The notes: a model not told the origin generated them from the letters alone. A stretch of DNA of 64,000 bases from Burkholderiaceae bacterium (GCA_913776825.1 CAJYPV010000015.1:62001-126000), one strand, 5' to 3'; shown: positions 29,008-38,547, counted from the stretch's first letter. Made by a program: numbers and translations.

Positions 29008-29402
29008 CGGCAAGTCCTGCAGTCAAGGGCCTCGTGGGAGGGCGAGCGCGGCGCCGGGCGCGCCGCCATCGACGATTCTCCGCCTCGACCCGCCGTGGGT
29101 GAATACCCTGAACCCGGGCCAGCCACGCCGCGCCGTGAAGAACTGCCGCGCAGCCGTCGACTTGTGCGAGCGACGCCGTCATCGGGCCGGGATCGCCGTG
29201 TTCATCGGCCTCGCAGCGCCGTGGCGGCGGCGCTGAACGACTGTCGCCGCGGCGACAAGCCGTCCCTTCGACGGTCGCTGCCCGGTCTCCGGGACGCCCG
29301 CATCCGCTCGGTCGAACGACGCCGGACGCACGCTAACATTCCGCGCTCGCCGGATCTTCCCGGCGAGGCTGTGCAACTTGCCTGGCGCTGGAAGCCAACA
29401 CC
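29008..29402. other. Intergenic region upstream of the two-component system
   Basis: About 395 bp separate the small minus-strand gene from the response regulator. I see no supported gene or strong hairpin. It should hold the divergent promoters of the two flanking genes. Confidence 0.45.
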
Positions 29403-30077
29403 ATGAATCTCTTGCTGGCCGAAGACGATGCCATCCTGGCCGACGCCCTGTGCGAACAGATGCGGGCGATGGGTTTTGACGTCGAGCACGCGCCCAACGG
29501 CGCCGTGGCGCAATACCTGCTGGCCAAGCAGGCCTTCGACATGGTGGTGCTGGACATCGGTCTGCCGATGGTCGATGGCCTGGAAGTGCTGCGCCAGTTG
29601 CGCCAGCACGATGCGTCCCTGCCGGTGCTGATCCTGACCGCGATGGACAGCCTGGAAGACCGCGTCGCCGGTCTGAATGCCGGCGCGGACGATTACCTCA
29701 CCAAGCCCTTCGATTTCCCCGAGCTGGAAGCCCGGGTGCGCGCGCTGATGCGCCGCAGCCGCGCGCTCAAGGCCAGCAATGAGCTGGGCCAGCTCAGCAT
29801 GCAGCGCGAAACCCGCAGCGCGCAGGTCCATGGCGAAACCCTGGAACTCAGCCCGCGTGAATTCGATCTGCTGGACCTGCTGTTGACCCATCAAGGGCGG
29901 GTGATCACCAAGGAGCAGATCAACCAGGTCTGGTCCGGCGATCGCGGCGAAGGCGTCGCCGCCAACAACGCGGTGGAGGTCTACATCCACCGCCTGCGCC
30001 GCAAGCTGGAAGGCGCGCAGGTGGCCATCCGCACGGTGCGCGGCCTCGGCTATCTGCTGGAGCTGGAGCGCAGCTGA
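29403..30077 (+). CDS. OmpR-family DNA-binding response regulator (TctD/QseB-like)
   Basis: This 224-residue regulator has a receiver domain with acidic pocket Asp8/Asp9, phospho-acceptor Asp51 (VVLDIGLPMVDG), Thr in LILTAMD and Lys in DYLTKPFDF. It is followed by a winged-helix Trans_reg_C domain (LELSPREFDLLDLLLTHQGRV, VEVYIHRLRRKL, IRTVRGLGYLLE). The partner kinase starts 3 bp after its stop. In Pseudomonas a comparable pair beside an oprB/gts locus controls sugar uptake, and the porin and gts genes here follow directly, so they are the likely targets by inference. Confidence 0.94.
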   Translation: MNLLLAEDDAILADALCEQMRAMGFDVEHAPNGAVAQYLLAKQAFDMVVLDIGLPMVDGLEVLRQLRQHDASLPVLILTAMDSLEDRVAGLNAGADDYLTKPFDFPELEARVRALMRRSRALKASNELGQLSMQRETRSAQVHGETLELSPREFDLLDLLLTHQGRVITKEQINQVWSGDRGEGVAANNAVEVYIHRLRRKLEGAQVAIRTVRGLGYLLELERS

Positions 30078-30080
30078 GGC

Positions 30081-31616
30081 ATGTATTCCCTCAAGCGACA
30101 GCTCCTGCTGTGGCTGCTGCTGCCCCAGCTGGTGCTGTGGCTGGCCGGCGCCCTGTTCAGTTACCGACTGGCGGGCCGTTATGCCAATGAAGCGGTGGAC
30201 GCGACGCTCGCCCAGGCGGTGCGGTCGCTCTCGCGCCAGGTCAAGCCGATGGGCAATGGGCTGCTGATCGACTTTCCTCGCGCCGCGCAGGATGTGCTGG
30301 AAGCGGATCCGAACGACAAGCTGCTCTACACCGTCAGCTCGCCGCCGGGCAAGTTCATCCTCGGCAACCGCAATCTGCCGAGTCCGCCCTCGACGCCGGC
30401 CACGCCACCGATGGGCGAGGCCCAGTTCTATGACGGCGAGCTGGACACGCCGGAACGGCCCGACCTGCGCCAGGGCGCGCCGGTGCGGGTCGCGGCGCTC
30501 TATCTGCAATTCGGCGAGAACCCGCGGGATCAGCAGACGATGCTGGTGCAGGTGGCGCGCTCCAGCGCCAACCGCGAGCTGCTCGCGCGCCGGCTGCTGA
30601 TCGACACGATGCTGCCGCTGTCGCTGCTGATCGTGCTGATGAGCATGATCGTGTGGGCCGGCGTGGGCGCGGGTCTGGCGCCGATCTCGCGGCTGCGGCG
30701 GCTGGTGGAAGGCCGTCGTCCCAACGACCTGCGGCCGATCGAGCTGGACGCGGCGCCGCAGGAGTTGCGCTCGCTGGCACAGGCCATCAATGAGCTGCTG
30801 GAAGCGGTCAGCCACAACGTGCAGAGCCAGCGCCGCTTCATCAGCGATGCGGCCCATCAACTGCGCACGCCGCTGGCCGGCTTGAAGAGCCAGAGCGAGC
30901 TGGCGCTGGCCGAAGCGCCGCCCGGCCCGCTCACCGCGCGCTTGGCCCGGGTGCATGAAAGCGCGACCCGCAGCGCCCACCTGGTCAACCAGTTGCTGGC
31001 GCTGGCGCGCACCGAGCCGGAATCGGTGACGCGCCAACCGCTCACCCGGCTCGATCTGACCCGGCTGGCGCGCGAAGTCACCGCCGAGCTGGTGCCGCGC
31101 TCGCTGCTGCAGCAAGTGGATCTGGGCTTCGATGAAGACGAGCCGCTGGCGGACATCGAGGTGATGGGCATCAATCTGCTGCTGCGCGAAGCGCTGGTGA
31201 ATCTGGTGGACAACGCGATGCGCTACGCCGGTCGCGGGGCCACCGTGACCGTGCAGGTGCGCCGCGCGCCCGGCAGTGCGCAAGGGGGCGCGGCCTCGGC
31301 GGTCGGAGCGGTCAACGGCGCCGGCGCCGGCGGGGTCCACGGCACCGGCTCATTGCCGGGCAGCGTGGCGCCGGTGGTCATCCATGAATGCGCCGAATTG
31401 CTGGTGACCGACAACGGTCCCGGCGTGCCCGCGGCGATGCAGGACAAGGTCTTCGAACGCTTCTTCCGTGGCACCCATGAGGGCAATGGCTGCGGACTGG
31501 GTCTGGCGATCGTCAAGGAGATCGTCGAGCGGCATGGGGGACAGGTCTCGATGACCAACGTCTCGCCGCACGGCCTGCAGGTGCGGATGCGTCTGCCGCT
31601 GGCTGCGGCGGTCTGA
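30081..31616 (+). CDS. Sensor histidine kinase (TctE-like)
   Basis: This 511-residue inner-membrane kinase has a membrane segment at about 9-30, a periplasmic 2CSK_N-type sensor region, a second membrane segment at about 174-195 and a HAMP linker. The H-box is FISDAAHQLRTPLAGLKSQ, with His259. The ATPase domain has N-box REALVNLVDNAMRYA, G1 VTDNGPGVP, F-box VFERFFRG and G2 GCGLGLAIVKEI. A Gly/Ala/Ser-rich insert of about 36 residues (roughly 395-430) lies between the N-box and G1. It forms an operon with the response regulator. The ligand is unknown; TctE homologues sense carboxylates, but context suggests a sugar. Confidence 0.93.
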   Translation: MYSLKRQLLLWLLLPQLVLWLAGALFSYRLAGRYANEAVDATLAQAVRSLSRQVKPMGNGLLIDFPRAAQDVLEADPNDKLLYTVSSPPGKFILGNRNLPSPPSTPATPPMGEAQFYDGELDTPERPDLRQGAPVRVAALYLQFGENPRDQQTMLVQVARSSANRELLARRLLIDTMLPLSLLIVLMSMIVWAGVGAGLAPISRLRRLVEGRRPNDLRPIELDAAPQELRSLAQAINELLEAVSHNVQSQRRFISDAAHQLRTPLAGLKSQSELALAEAPPGPLTARLARVHESATRSAHLVNQLLALARTEPESVTRQPLTRLDLTRLAREVTAELVPRSLLQQVDLGFDEDEPLADIEVMGINLLLREALVNLVDNAMRYAGRGATVTVQVRRAPGSAQGGAASAVGAVNGAGAGGVHGTGSLPGSVAPVVIHECAELLVTDNGPGVPAAMQDKVFERFFRGTHEGNGCGLGLAIVKEIVERHGGQVSMTNVSPHGLQVRMRLPLAAAV

Positions 31617-31934
31617 GAAAGCTCTGCATCCGAGCTTCATCAGCGCCGCGCCACGGCGGCCCGCCTCACGCTCGTGCGGCGACATTTCTTAACACCTGCA
31701 TTGCCATTCGCCCAAGTGTCGCGAATGGTTCACTGGGTTACCCCCCATTCGAGTGCTCCGTCGCCCCAACACGGGTCAAACCGCGTGTGGTTCGCACGCA
31801 AATCCTCATGGTAAGCACCAATATAGTTTCATTAAAGCAAAATTAAAGTTCAGCCCGCATGCAAGAAAGATAAACGTCTGCTTAACAGCGCACGCCCGGA
31901 GCACTGTTTCGCAGCCCATACGGAGACACTCCAA
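31617..31934. other. Regulatory region upstream of the sugar porin
   Basis: This 318-bp gap carries the porin promoter. CCATTCG occurs at 31704-31710 and again at 31745-31751, with an inverted CGAATGG at 31722-31728, forming a likely regulator-binding array. A distinctly AT-rich stretch near 31815-31860 (unusual in this genome) is a plausible core promoter. No terminator for the kinase gene is evident. Confidence 0.5.
31704..31751. promoter_or_regulatory. Candidate operator array (CCATTCG/CGAATGG) upstream of the porin
   Basis: A 7-bp inverted repeat with an 11-nt spacer (31704-31710 with 31722-31728) is followed by a third half-site at 31745-31751. It lies 184-231 bp upstream of the porin start codon. 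The neighbouring response regulator is the natural candidate binder. Confidence 0.35.
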
Positions 31935-33122
31935 ATGACCCGCACCACTCTCGCGCTGAAGCGCATTCCCCTGGCCCTCGGTCTGCTGCTGGCTGCTGGC
32001 GCTTCGCACGCCGTCGACTTCACTGGCTACTTCCGCGCCGGCCCCGGCGGCACCACCAGCAACGGCGCCAGCCGCGCCTGCTACGCCCTGAACGGCGGCA
32101 CCAGCGGCATGAAGTACCGCCTGGGCAATGAGTGCGACATCTACGGCGAGTTCCAGTTCGCTCAAGGCTTCAAGAAGGACGGCATCGACTACAAGGTCGT
32201 GCTGATGACGGACTACTACAACCCGCATTCCGACGCCGACGACACCAAGCACATGCGCCTGGCCCAGATGTATGCCGAAGCCAAGGGCTTCGACATCGCG
32301 CCGGAAGCGACCGTGTGGGCGGGCAAGGAACGTGGCCGTCGCGGTGACGTGCACATCGTTGACACCTACTTCACCGAGATGGCTGGCGTGGGCGCCGGCA
32401 TCAAGGGCATCAACGCCGGCCCCGGCAAGCTGGGCGTGGCCTACTACACCAACGACAAGGACAACAACCAGCGTCCGGGCCATCGCGGCAACGTCGAGTA
32501 CGTGGGCATCCCGACCAATCCGGACGGCACGCTGAATGTCTTCGCCACGGTGACCAAGTCGCAATTCGCCGAAGGCACCAACGGCTGGGGCCTGGCCTTC
32601 CGCCACGACCAGAACAAGCTCTTCGGCACCTCGCTGAACAACGTGATCTGGCTGCAGTACGCGCAAGGTTCCGCCGGCCTGAACTCCAACTTCGGCAACC
32701 AGACCGACAGCTCGGCCGCCAAGAAGTTCCGCGTCGTCGAATCGGTGAACTTCCAGGAAGGTGCCTGGGGCGGCATGGGCATGGTGCTGTGGGCCAACGA
32801 GAAGGACAACGCCGGCAAGGCGACGACCTCCACCTCGGTGGGCGGCCGTGTGTCCTACGCCGTGACCCGCAACTTCAAGCTGCTGACCGAAGCCGGCGTG
32901 TCGCAATACAAGCCTGACGGCGGCCAACGCGCCCGCCTGACCAAGGTGACCTTCGCCCCGACGCTGTCCACCGGCCCGCAGCTGATGGATCGTCCCGAGT
33001 TCCGCCTGTACGTGACTCACGCCAAGTGGAACCGTGCCGCCGGCAATGTGACGGGCGAGCCGAACTTCAACGGCGAAACCTCCGGCACCAGCTTCGGTGC
33101 TCAAGTGGAAGTCTGGTTCTAA
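31935..33122 (+). CDS. LamB-type carbohydrate porin (maltoporin family)
   Basis: This 395-residue outer-membrane beta-barrel has a signal peptide ending ASHA (residue 25) and a mature N-terminus VDFTGYFRAGPGGTT, closely paralleling LamB. KYRLGNECDIYGEFQFAQGF is the LamB signature, with two cysteines (CYALNG and NEC) matching the conserved disulfide loop. It ends in a Phe (VEVWF), the usual C-terminal signal for outer-membrane assembly. The Shine-Dalgarno GGAG lies 9 bases before ATG. It is the first gene of the porin-gtsABCD cluster and should admit sugars to the periplasm. Confidence 0.92.
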   Translation: MTRTTLALKRIPLALGLLLAAGASHAVDFTGYFRAGPGGTTSNGASRACYALNGGTSGMKYRLGNECDIYGEFQFAQGFKKDGIDYKVVLMTDYYNPHSDADDTKHMRLAQMYAEAKGFDIAPEATVWAGKERGRRGDVHIVDTYFTEMAGVGAGIKGINAGPGKLGVAYYTNDKDNNQRPGHRGNVEYVGIPTNPDGTLNVFATVTKSQFAEGTNGWGLAFRHDQNKLFGTSLNNVIWLQYAQGSAGLNSNFGNQTDSSAAKKFRVVESVNFQEGAWGGMGMVLWANEKDNAGKATTSTSVGGRVSYAVTRNFKLLTEAGVSQYKPDGGQRARLTKVTFAPTLSTGPQLMDRPEFRLYVTHAKWNRAAGNVTGEPNFNGETSGTSFGAQVEVWF

Positions 33123-33202
33123 GCCAAGGTCTTTCTGAATTCATTCCAATCGCTGTCATCCCTGGCTGAAGATTCCTCCCTCCCCACTTGGAGACAAAGC
33201 AA

Positions 33203-34459
33203 ATGATTCGACTCAAGCAACTCGCCCAGGCCAGCGCCCTGGTGGCCCTGCTCGCAGGCGCCGCCGCAGCGCAAGCCGGTGAAGTGGAAGTGCTGCACTG
33301 GTGGACCAGCGGCGGCGAGGCCAAGGCGGCCACCGCCCTGAAGGCCACGCTGCAGAAGCAGGGCCACACGTGGAAGGACTTCGCCGTGGCCGGTGGCGGC
33401 GGCGATTCCGCCATGACCGTGCTGAAGTCGCGCGTCGTGTCGGGCAATGCGCCCGCCGCCGCGCAGATCAAGGGCCCTTCGCTGCAGGAATGGGCGAAGG
33501 AAGGCGTGCTGACCAACATCGACGCCGTCGCCAAGGCCGGCAAGTGGGATGAAGTGATCCCGCCGGTGGTCGCCAGCATCATGAAGTACGAGGGCCACTA
33601 CATCGCGGCGCCGGTCAACGTGCACCGCGTCAACTGGCTGTGGGCGAATCCGGAAGCGCTGAAGAAGGCCAATGCCAAGCTGCCCACGACCTGGGACGAG
33701 TTCTTCGTCACCGCGGAAGCGCTGAAGAAGGCCGGCATCATTCCGGTCGCCCATGGCGGCCAGAACTGGCAGGACTTCACCGTGTTCGAGTCGGTGGCCC
33801 TGGGCATCGGCGGCGTGGACTTCTACAAGAAGGCCCTGGTCCAGCTGGATCCCGCCACGCTGACCGGTCCGCAGATGGAGAAGGTGCTCGCCACCTTCAA
33901 GCGGGTCAAGGACTACACCGACAAGAACGCCCCGGGCCGTGACTGGAACCTGGCCACCGCCATGGTGATCAAGGGCGAAGCCGGCATGCAGCTGATGGGC
34001 GACTGGGCCAAGGGCGAGTTCATCGCCGCTGGCAAGACGCCGGGCAAGGACTTCATCTGCGTGGCCGCTCCGGGCACCCAGAAGTCGTTCACCTTCAACA
34101 TCGACTCGTTCGCGCTGTTCAAGCTGAAGAACGCCGCCAATGAGAAGGCCCAGCAGGACCTGGCCACCGCCATCATGTCGCCGGAATTCCAGGAGCTGTT
34201 CAACCTGAACAAGGGCTCCATCCCGGTGCGCACGGGCATGAAGATGGACAAGTTCGACGAGTGCGCCAAGCAGTCCGCCGCCGACTTCGCCGCCGATGCC
34301 AAGTCCGGCTCGCTGGTGCCCTCCATCGCCCATGGCATGGCCGTTCCGGCCGCTGCCGAAGGCGCGATGAAGGACGTGGTCAGCCAGTTCTGGAACAGCG
34401 ACAAGATGACCGCCAAGGAAGCGCAGGCCAAGCTGGCTGCCGCAGCCAAGACGAAGTAA
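33203..34459 (+). CDS. gtsA: Glucose/mannose-type ABC transporter periplasmic binding protein
   Basis: This 418-residue family 1 solute-binding protein has a signal peptide ending near residue 25 (AQA). [63 protein letters not shown] and MGDWAKGEF match Pseudomonas GtsA. The ATG follows GGAGACAAAGCAA; an upstream TTG is rejected. It sits 80 bp after the porin and before its permeases. A hairpin after the stop may raise its level relative to the permeases. A close paralogue lies at 4170-5438. Confidence 0.93.
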   Translation: MIRLKQLAQASALVALLAGAAAAQAGEVEVLHWWTSGGEAKAATALKATLQKQGHTWKDFAVAGGGGDSAMTVLKSRVVSGNAPAAAQIKGPSLQEWAKEGVLTNIDAVAKAGKWDEVIPPVVASIMKYEGHYIAAPVNVHRVNWLWANPEALKKANAKLPTTWDEFFVTAEALKKAGIIPVAHGGQNWQDFTVFESVALGIGGVDFYKKALVQLDPATLTGPQMEKVLATFKRVKDYTDKNAPGRDWNLATAMVIKGEAGMQLMGDWAKGEFIAAGKTPGKDFICVAAPGTQKSFTFNIDSFALFKLKNAANEKAQQDLATAIMSPEFQELFNLNKGSIPVRTGMKMDKFDECAKQSAADFAADAKSGSLVPSIAHGMAVPAAAEGAMKDVVSQFWNSDKMTAKEAQAKLAAAAKTK

Positions 34460-34471
34460 GTCGTGTGTTGT

Positions 34472-34501
34472 CGGGGCGGTCGTGCTTCGCGCGCCGCCCC
34501 G
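34472..34501 (+). terminator. GC-rich hairpin between gtsA and gtsB (probable attenuator or processing stem)
   Basis: CGGGGCGG (34472-34479) pairs with CCGCCCCG (34494-34501) 12 bp after the gtsA stop. There is no T-tract. Stems at this position in binding-protein operons commonly protect the upstream mRNA, giving excess binding protein over permease; that role is inferred here. Confidence 0.45.
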
Positions 34502-34698
34502 GGTGCCGCTCACCCTGGCCGCTGGTGAGGGTCTGACGGATGACGCACCGCACGGTGCGTCTCCGGGCCCGTCGACCGTTGCCACTTCCGGGTGCGCGGC
34601 ACCTTTTTCCTTTCGTTCGGCAGCCCTTGCCGGCTTCATGGCCTCCCCGGCCCCCGTGGCCTCCCCGGCCTCGTCCACGCAGTACGCCTCCGCCCAGC

Positions 34699-35577
34699 AT
34701 GTCCGCTTCAAGAGCCCCGCGCAGTCCCTGGCTACCCAAGCTGGTGGTGGCGCCAACCTTCCTCGTCTCCTTCCTCTTCATCTATGGGCTGATGGCCTGG
34801 AACGGCTATCTGTCGCTGTCCGCCTCGCGGCTGCTGCCCAATTACGAATTCGTCGGTCTGGCGCAATACCGTACCCTGTTCGAGAACGAACGCTGGTGGG
34901 TGGCGCTGACCAACCTCGGCATCTTCGGCGGCCTGTTCATCGGCGGCGCGATGGCGCTGGGGCTGCTGCTGGCCATCCTGCTGGATCAGAAGATCCGCGG
35001 CGAAGGCCTGCTGCGCACCATCTACCTCTATCCGATGGCGCTGTCCTTCATCGTCACCGGCACCGCCTGGAAGTGGATCCTCAACCCGGGCCTGGGCATC
35101 GAGCATCTGATGCACCAATGGGGTTTCGAGAACTTCACCTTCGGCTGGCTGGTGGATCCCGACATGGCGATCTACTGCGTGGTGATCGCCGGCATCTGGC
35201 AATCGTCGGGCTTCGTGATGGCCTTGTTCCTGGCCGGGCTGCGCGGCATCGATGACTCGATCATCAAGGCCGCCCAGGTCGACGGCGCCAGCCTGCCGCG
35301 CATCTATCTGCGCATCATCGTGCCGACGCTGCGCCCGGTGTTCTTCTCGACGCTGATGGTGGTGGCGCATCTGGCCATCAAGAGCTTCGACCTGGTGATG
35401 GCCCTGACGGCCGGCGGTCCCGGTTATGCGACCGACCTGCCCGCGACCTTCATGTACACGATGGCGTTCTCCCGTGGCCAGATCGGCCTGGGCGCGGCCA
35501 GCGCGACCATGATGCTGGCGACCATCGCGGCCATCGTCGTGCCCTACCTCTATTCCGAGCTGCGCTCGAAGTCCTGA
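34699..35577 (+). CDS. gtsB: Sugar ABC transporter permease, first subunit (GtsB-like)
   Basis: This 292-residue MalF-type permease has six predicted membrane segments and the coupling loop AAQVDGASLPRIYLRIIVPTLRP. TAWKWILNPGLGIEHLM and AGGPGYATDLPATFMY are typical of family members. ATG at 34699 is chosen because the upstream in-frame stretch is Pro/Arg-rich and not conserved. It forms the channel with the GtsC-like subunit. Confidence 0.92.
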   Translation: MSASRAPRSPWLPKLVVAPTFLVSFLFIYGLMAWNGYLSLSASRLLPNYEFVGLAQYRTLFENERWWVALTNLGIFGGLFIGGAMALGLLLAILLDQKIRGEGLLRTIYLYPMALSFIVTGTAWKWILNPGLGIEHLMHQWGFENFTFGWLVDPDMAIYCVVIAGIWQSSGFVMALFLAGLRGIDDSIIKAAQVDGASLPRIYLRIIVPTLRPVFFSTLMVVAHLAIKSFDLVMALTAGGPGYATDLPATFMYTMAFSRGQIGLGAASATMMLATIAAIVVPYLYSELRSKS

Positions 35578-35609
35578 ACGTGGCGTCGAGCCGATTGCTG
35601 AGCCGAGAC

Positions 35610-36500
35610 ATGAAACCCTCCCCCACCCTCACCGCCGCCGCCCCGCCCAGCGGGATGCGCTGGCAGCGCGTGCTGCTGTTGCTGGCGCTGCTGCTGTTCG
35701 CGCTGTTCTTCCTGACCCCGCTCTATGTGATGGTCAGCACCTCGCTCAAGACCATGGACGAGGTGCGCAACGGCACGCTGCTGTCGCTGCCGATGAGCCC
35801 CAGCCTGGAGGCCTGGACCAAGGCCTGGACCAGCGCCTGCACCGGCACCGATTGCGGCGGCCTGAAGCCGTTCTTCATGAACTCGGTGTTCATGGTGGTG
35901 CCGGCCGTGCTGATCTCCACCGCGCTGGGCGCGCTGAACGGCTATGTGCTGACCAAGTGGCGCTTCCGCGGCAGCGAATTGATGTTCGCGTTTCTGCTGT
36001 TCGGCGTGTTCATGCCGATGCAGGTGGTGCTGCTGCCGATGAGCCAGGTGCTGGGTCATCTGGGCATCGCCAGCTCGGTCTGGGGCCTGATTCTGGTGCA
36101 CGTGCTGGCCGGCATGCCGTCCACGACGCTGTTCTTCCGCAACTACTACGCCGGTCTGCCCGATGAGCTGATCAAGGCGGCGAAGCTGGACGGCGCGTCG
36201 TTCTGGCAGATCTTCCTGCGCATCGTGGTGCCGCTGTCGACGCCGATCCTGGTGGTGACGCTGATCTGGCAGTTCACCTCGATCTGGAACGACTTCCTCT
36301 ACGGCGTCGTGTTCTCCGGCGCGGACAGCAAACCGATCACCGTCGGCCTGAACAACCTGGCCAACACCTCCAGCTCGGTCAAGGAATACAACGTGGACAT
36401 GGCCGCCGCGCTGATCGCCGCGCTGCCGACGCTGTTCGTCTACATCGTTGCGGGCAAGTATTTCGTGCGCGGCCTCACCGCCGGCGCAGTCAAAGGTTAA
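35610..36500 (+). CDS. gtsC: Sugar ABC transporter permease, second subunit (GtsC-like)
   Basis: This 296-residue MalG-type permease has six membrane segments and coupling loop ELIKAAKLDGASFWQIFLRI. MVSTSLKTMDEVRNGTLLSLP and WQFTSIWNDFLYGVVFS are family hallmarks. ATG at 35610 is used; a GTG at 35580, 3 bp after gtsB, is an alternative that would tighten the operon. Downstream the ATPase begins 12 bp later. Confidence 0.92.
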   Translation: MKPSPTLTAAAPPSGMRWQRVLLLLALLLFALFFLTPLYVMVSTSLKTMDEVRNGTLLSLPMSPSLEAWTKAWTSACTGTDCGGLKPFFMNSVFMVVPAVLISTALGALNGYVLTKWRFRGSELMFAFLLFGVFMPMQVVLLPMSQVLGHLGIASSVWGLILVHVLAGMPSTTLFFRNYYAGLPDELIKAAKLDGASFWQIFLRIVVPLSTPILVVTLIWQFTSIWNDFLYGVVFSGADSKPITVGLNNLANTSSSVKEYNVDMAAALIAALPTLFVYIVAGKYFVRGLTAGAVKG

Positions 36501-36511
36501 GGATTTCCGTC

Positions 36512-37582
36512 ATGGGCGCACTCACCATCTCCCAGGTCCGCAAGAGCTACGGCGCGGCCAACATCCTCAAGGGCATCGACCTCTCCATCGACGCCGGCGA
36601 GTTCCTGATCCTGGTCGGCCCGTCGGGCTGCGGCAAGTCCACGCTGCTGGCGATGATCGCCGGCCTGGAGCATCCGACGTCAGGCTCGATCCACATCGCC
36701 GATCGGGACATCACCTACCTGCCGAGCAAGGATCGCGACATCGCGATGGTGTTCCAGAGCTACGCGCTCTATCCCAACATGAACGTGGCGCAGAACATCT
36801 CCTTCGGTCTGGAGATGCGCAAGGTGCCGAAGGCGGAACGCGATGCCACCGTGCAGCGCGTGGCCAAGATGCTGCAGATCGACCACCTGCTGGACCGCAA
36901 GCCCGGTCAGCTGTCGGGCGGTCAGCGTCAGCGCGTGGCCATGGGCCGGGCGCTGGCCCGCGATCCCAAGCTGTTCCTGTTCGATGAGCCGCTGTCCAAC
37001 CTGGATGCCAAGCTGCGCATCGAGATGCGGGCCGAAATCAAGCTGCTGCATCAGCGCACCAAGACCACCACCGTCTACGTGACCCACGACCAGGTCGAAG
37101 CCATGACGCTGGGTGACCGCATCGCCGTGATGCGCGATGGCCTGGTGCAGCAGTTCGGCACGCCGGAAGAGATCTACACCCGCCCGGCCAACCGCTTCGT
37201 CGCGGAATTCATTGGCTCGCCGACGATGAACTTCGTCGCCGCCGAGCGCCGCGATGACGGCCTGACCGCGCAGGGCCTGTCGCTGCCGGTGAATGCCGCG
37301 CAGACCGCCTCCATCAACGGCGCGATCCGCGGCAACGGCGGCTGCCTGTATGGCCTGCGTCCGGAGCACATCCGCCTGGCCGACGACGGCGTGCCCGGCA
37401 AGCTGGTGATGATCGAGCCGACCGGCCCGGAAACCTATCTGCTGGTGGATACGCCGCTGGGCCAGATGACCTCGCGGGTCGCGGGCAATCCGCATCTGCA
37501 GGTGGGCGACGCGGTCCGGCTGCAATGGCAAGCCGAATCCGCCCATCTGTTCGACGCCGGCAACGAGCAGCGCATCGCCTGA
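36512..37582 (+). CDS. gtsD: Sugar ABC transporter ATP-binding protein (MalK/UgpC family)
   Basis: This 356-residue CUT1-type ATPase has Walker A GPSGCGKST, Q-loop MVFQSYALYPNMNV, signature [15 protein letters not shown], Walker B LFLFDEPLSNLD and H-loop VTHDQVEAM. The C-terminal TOBE/MalK regulatory domain includes FVAEFIGSPTMNF and YGLRPEHIRL. A ribosome site AAGGA precedes the ATG. ATPases of this type often serve several binding-protein systems, which would suit the orphan GtsA paralogue near 5 kb. A strong terminator follows. Confidence 0.94.
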   Translation: MGALTISQVRKSYGAANILKGIDLSIDAGEFLILVGPSGCGKSTLLAMIAGLEHPTSGSIHIADRDITYLPSKDRDIAMVFQSYALYPNMNVAQNISFGLEMRKVPKAERDATVQRVAKMLQIDHLLDRKPGQLSGGQRQRVAMGRALARDPKLFLFDEPLSNLDAKLRIEMRAEIKLLHQRTKTTTVYVTHDQVEAMTLGDRIAVMRDGLVQQFGTPEEIYTRPANRFVAEFIGSPTMNFVAAERRDDGLTAQGLSLPVNAAQTASINGAIRGNGGCLYGLRPEHIRLADDGVPGKLVMIEPTGPETYLLVDTPLGQMTSRVAGNPHLQVGDAVRLQWQAESAHLFDAGNEQRIA

Positions 37583-37635
37583 GCGTTGCCCGCGCCCCGC
37601 CGGTCGGGCTCCGACGGGCGGGCGCCATGAACATG

Positions 37636-37670
37636 AAAAACGGCGCCTGATCACATCAGGCGCCGTTTTT
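37636..37670. terminator. Strong bidirectional rho-independent terminator
   Basis: AAAAACGGCGCCTGA (37636-37650) and TCAGGCGCCGTTTTT (37656-37670) form a perfect 15-bp palindrome with a 5-nt loop and T-tracts in both directions. It sits between the plus-strand gts operon and the convergent TspO-like gene and should end both transcripts. Confidence 0.95.
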
Positions 37671-37728
37671 GTTGGGGGGGACTGTCGACCTGAGCGGCGT
37701 TCAGGCCCGCCGCATCGACCGACCGACC

Positions 37729-38547
37729 TCAGCGTGGGCGATAGGACACCGATCCCGCCTCCGGCGCCGACCCGCGCCGCAGTCGCAGCCACACGGTTTG
37801 AGCGATCACCACCACCGCCAGCGCCGCAGCCACCCAGGCCGAGGTGGGCGCGCCCGGCAGCTCTCCGTGCGACTGCTTCACATAGACGCCGGCCAGCCCC
37901 CACACCGCCGCGACCGCATAGGCCAGGCCCGCCGCCGGCACCATCGGCTGATGCAGCCGCGCATTGGCCACCAGCACCAGCAGCGCCGCCAGGGCCCACA
38001 ACACCAGGCTCCAGGGCAGTTGGTCCACGGTGGGCAGCAATTGCTCGGCCACGATCACCTGCGCGGTGTTGAGGAAGGCCGCGAGCGACAGCCAGCCCGC
38101 ATGCAGACCCAGCGGCAGCAACGTCATCCAGGCCGCCACGCCGCGCGGGCGCGCATGCGCCACCAGCATCAGCGCCCAGACCATGGTGATGAGCGCGCCC
38201 CAGATCACCGCCAGCGCGACCCAATACCAGCGTTGGGAGAAGACGATCATCCAGCTCGCCGTCAGCGCGAAGCCGACCGTGGTCAGCAGCAGGCAGCGGT
38301 GGGAGGTGGGCCGGGCGGCGGGCGCGCCGGGATTGGCGCCACGCTGGCCGCGCAACATCCAGAGCGCGAAGATCAGATCCAGCAGGAAGATCACGCCCCA
38401 GATCGAGAAGGCATAGCCCTGCGCCACGAGCAGCGTGGGGAACTCGTTGGAAATCGTGGCGTTGTCAGGCCCGAAGGTGCCTCGCTGGGACAGCCACGCA
38501 ATCAGCGGCATCGCCAGCGCCGTCAACATCAGCAGCGCTTGTTGCAT
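37729..38547 (-). CDS. Tryptophan-rich sensory protein (TspO/MBR-like) membrane protein
   Basis: This 272-residue integral membrane protein has about eight hydrophobic segments. The YAFSIWGVIFLLDLIFALW block and several paired Trp residues resemble proteins annotated as tryptophan-rich sensory (TspO/MBR) family, though it is longer than TspO (about 160). True TspO binds porphyrins and related ligands; function here is unknown. It is monocistronic, convergent with the gts operon across the shared terminator. Confidence 0.75.
   Translation of the reverse strand: MQQALLMLTALAMPLIAWLSQRGTFGPDNATISNEFPTLLVAQGYAFSIWGVIFLLDLIFALWMLRGQRGANPGAPAARPTSHRCLLLTTVGFALTASWMIVFSQRWYWVALAVIWGALITMVWALMLVAHARPRGVAAWMTLLPLGLHAGWLSLAAFLNTAQVIVAEQLLPTVDQLPWSLVLWALAALLVLVANARLHQPMVPAAGLAYAVAAVWGLAGVYVKQSHGELPGAPTSAWVAAALAVVVIAQTVWLRLRRGSAPEAGSVSYRPR

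Noticed and set aside
29202..31340. A 712-codon minus-strand frame opposite the two-component system genes.
   Set aside because: Gln/His/Arg-rich shadow; the plus-strand kinase and regulator have complete motifs.
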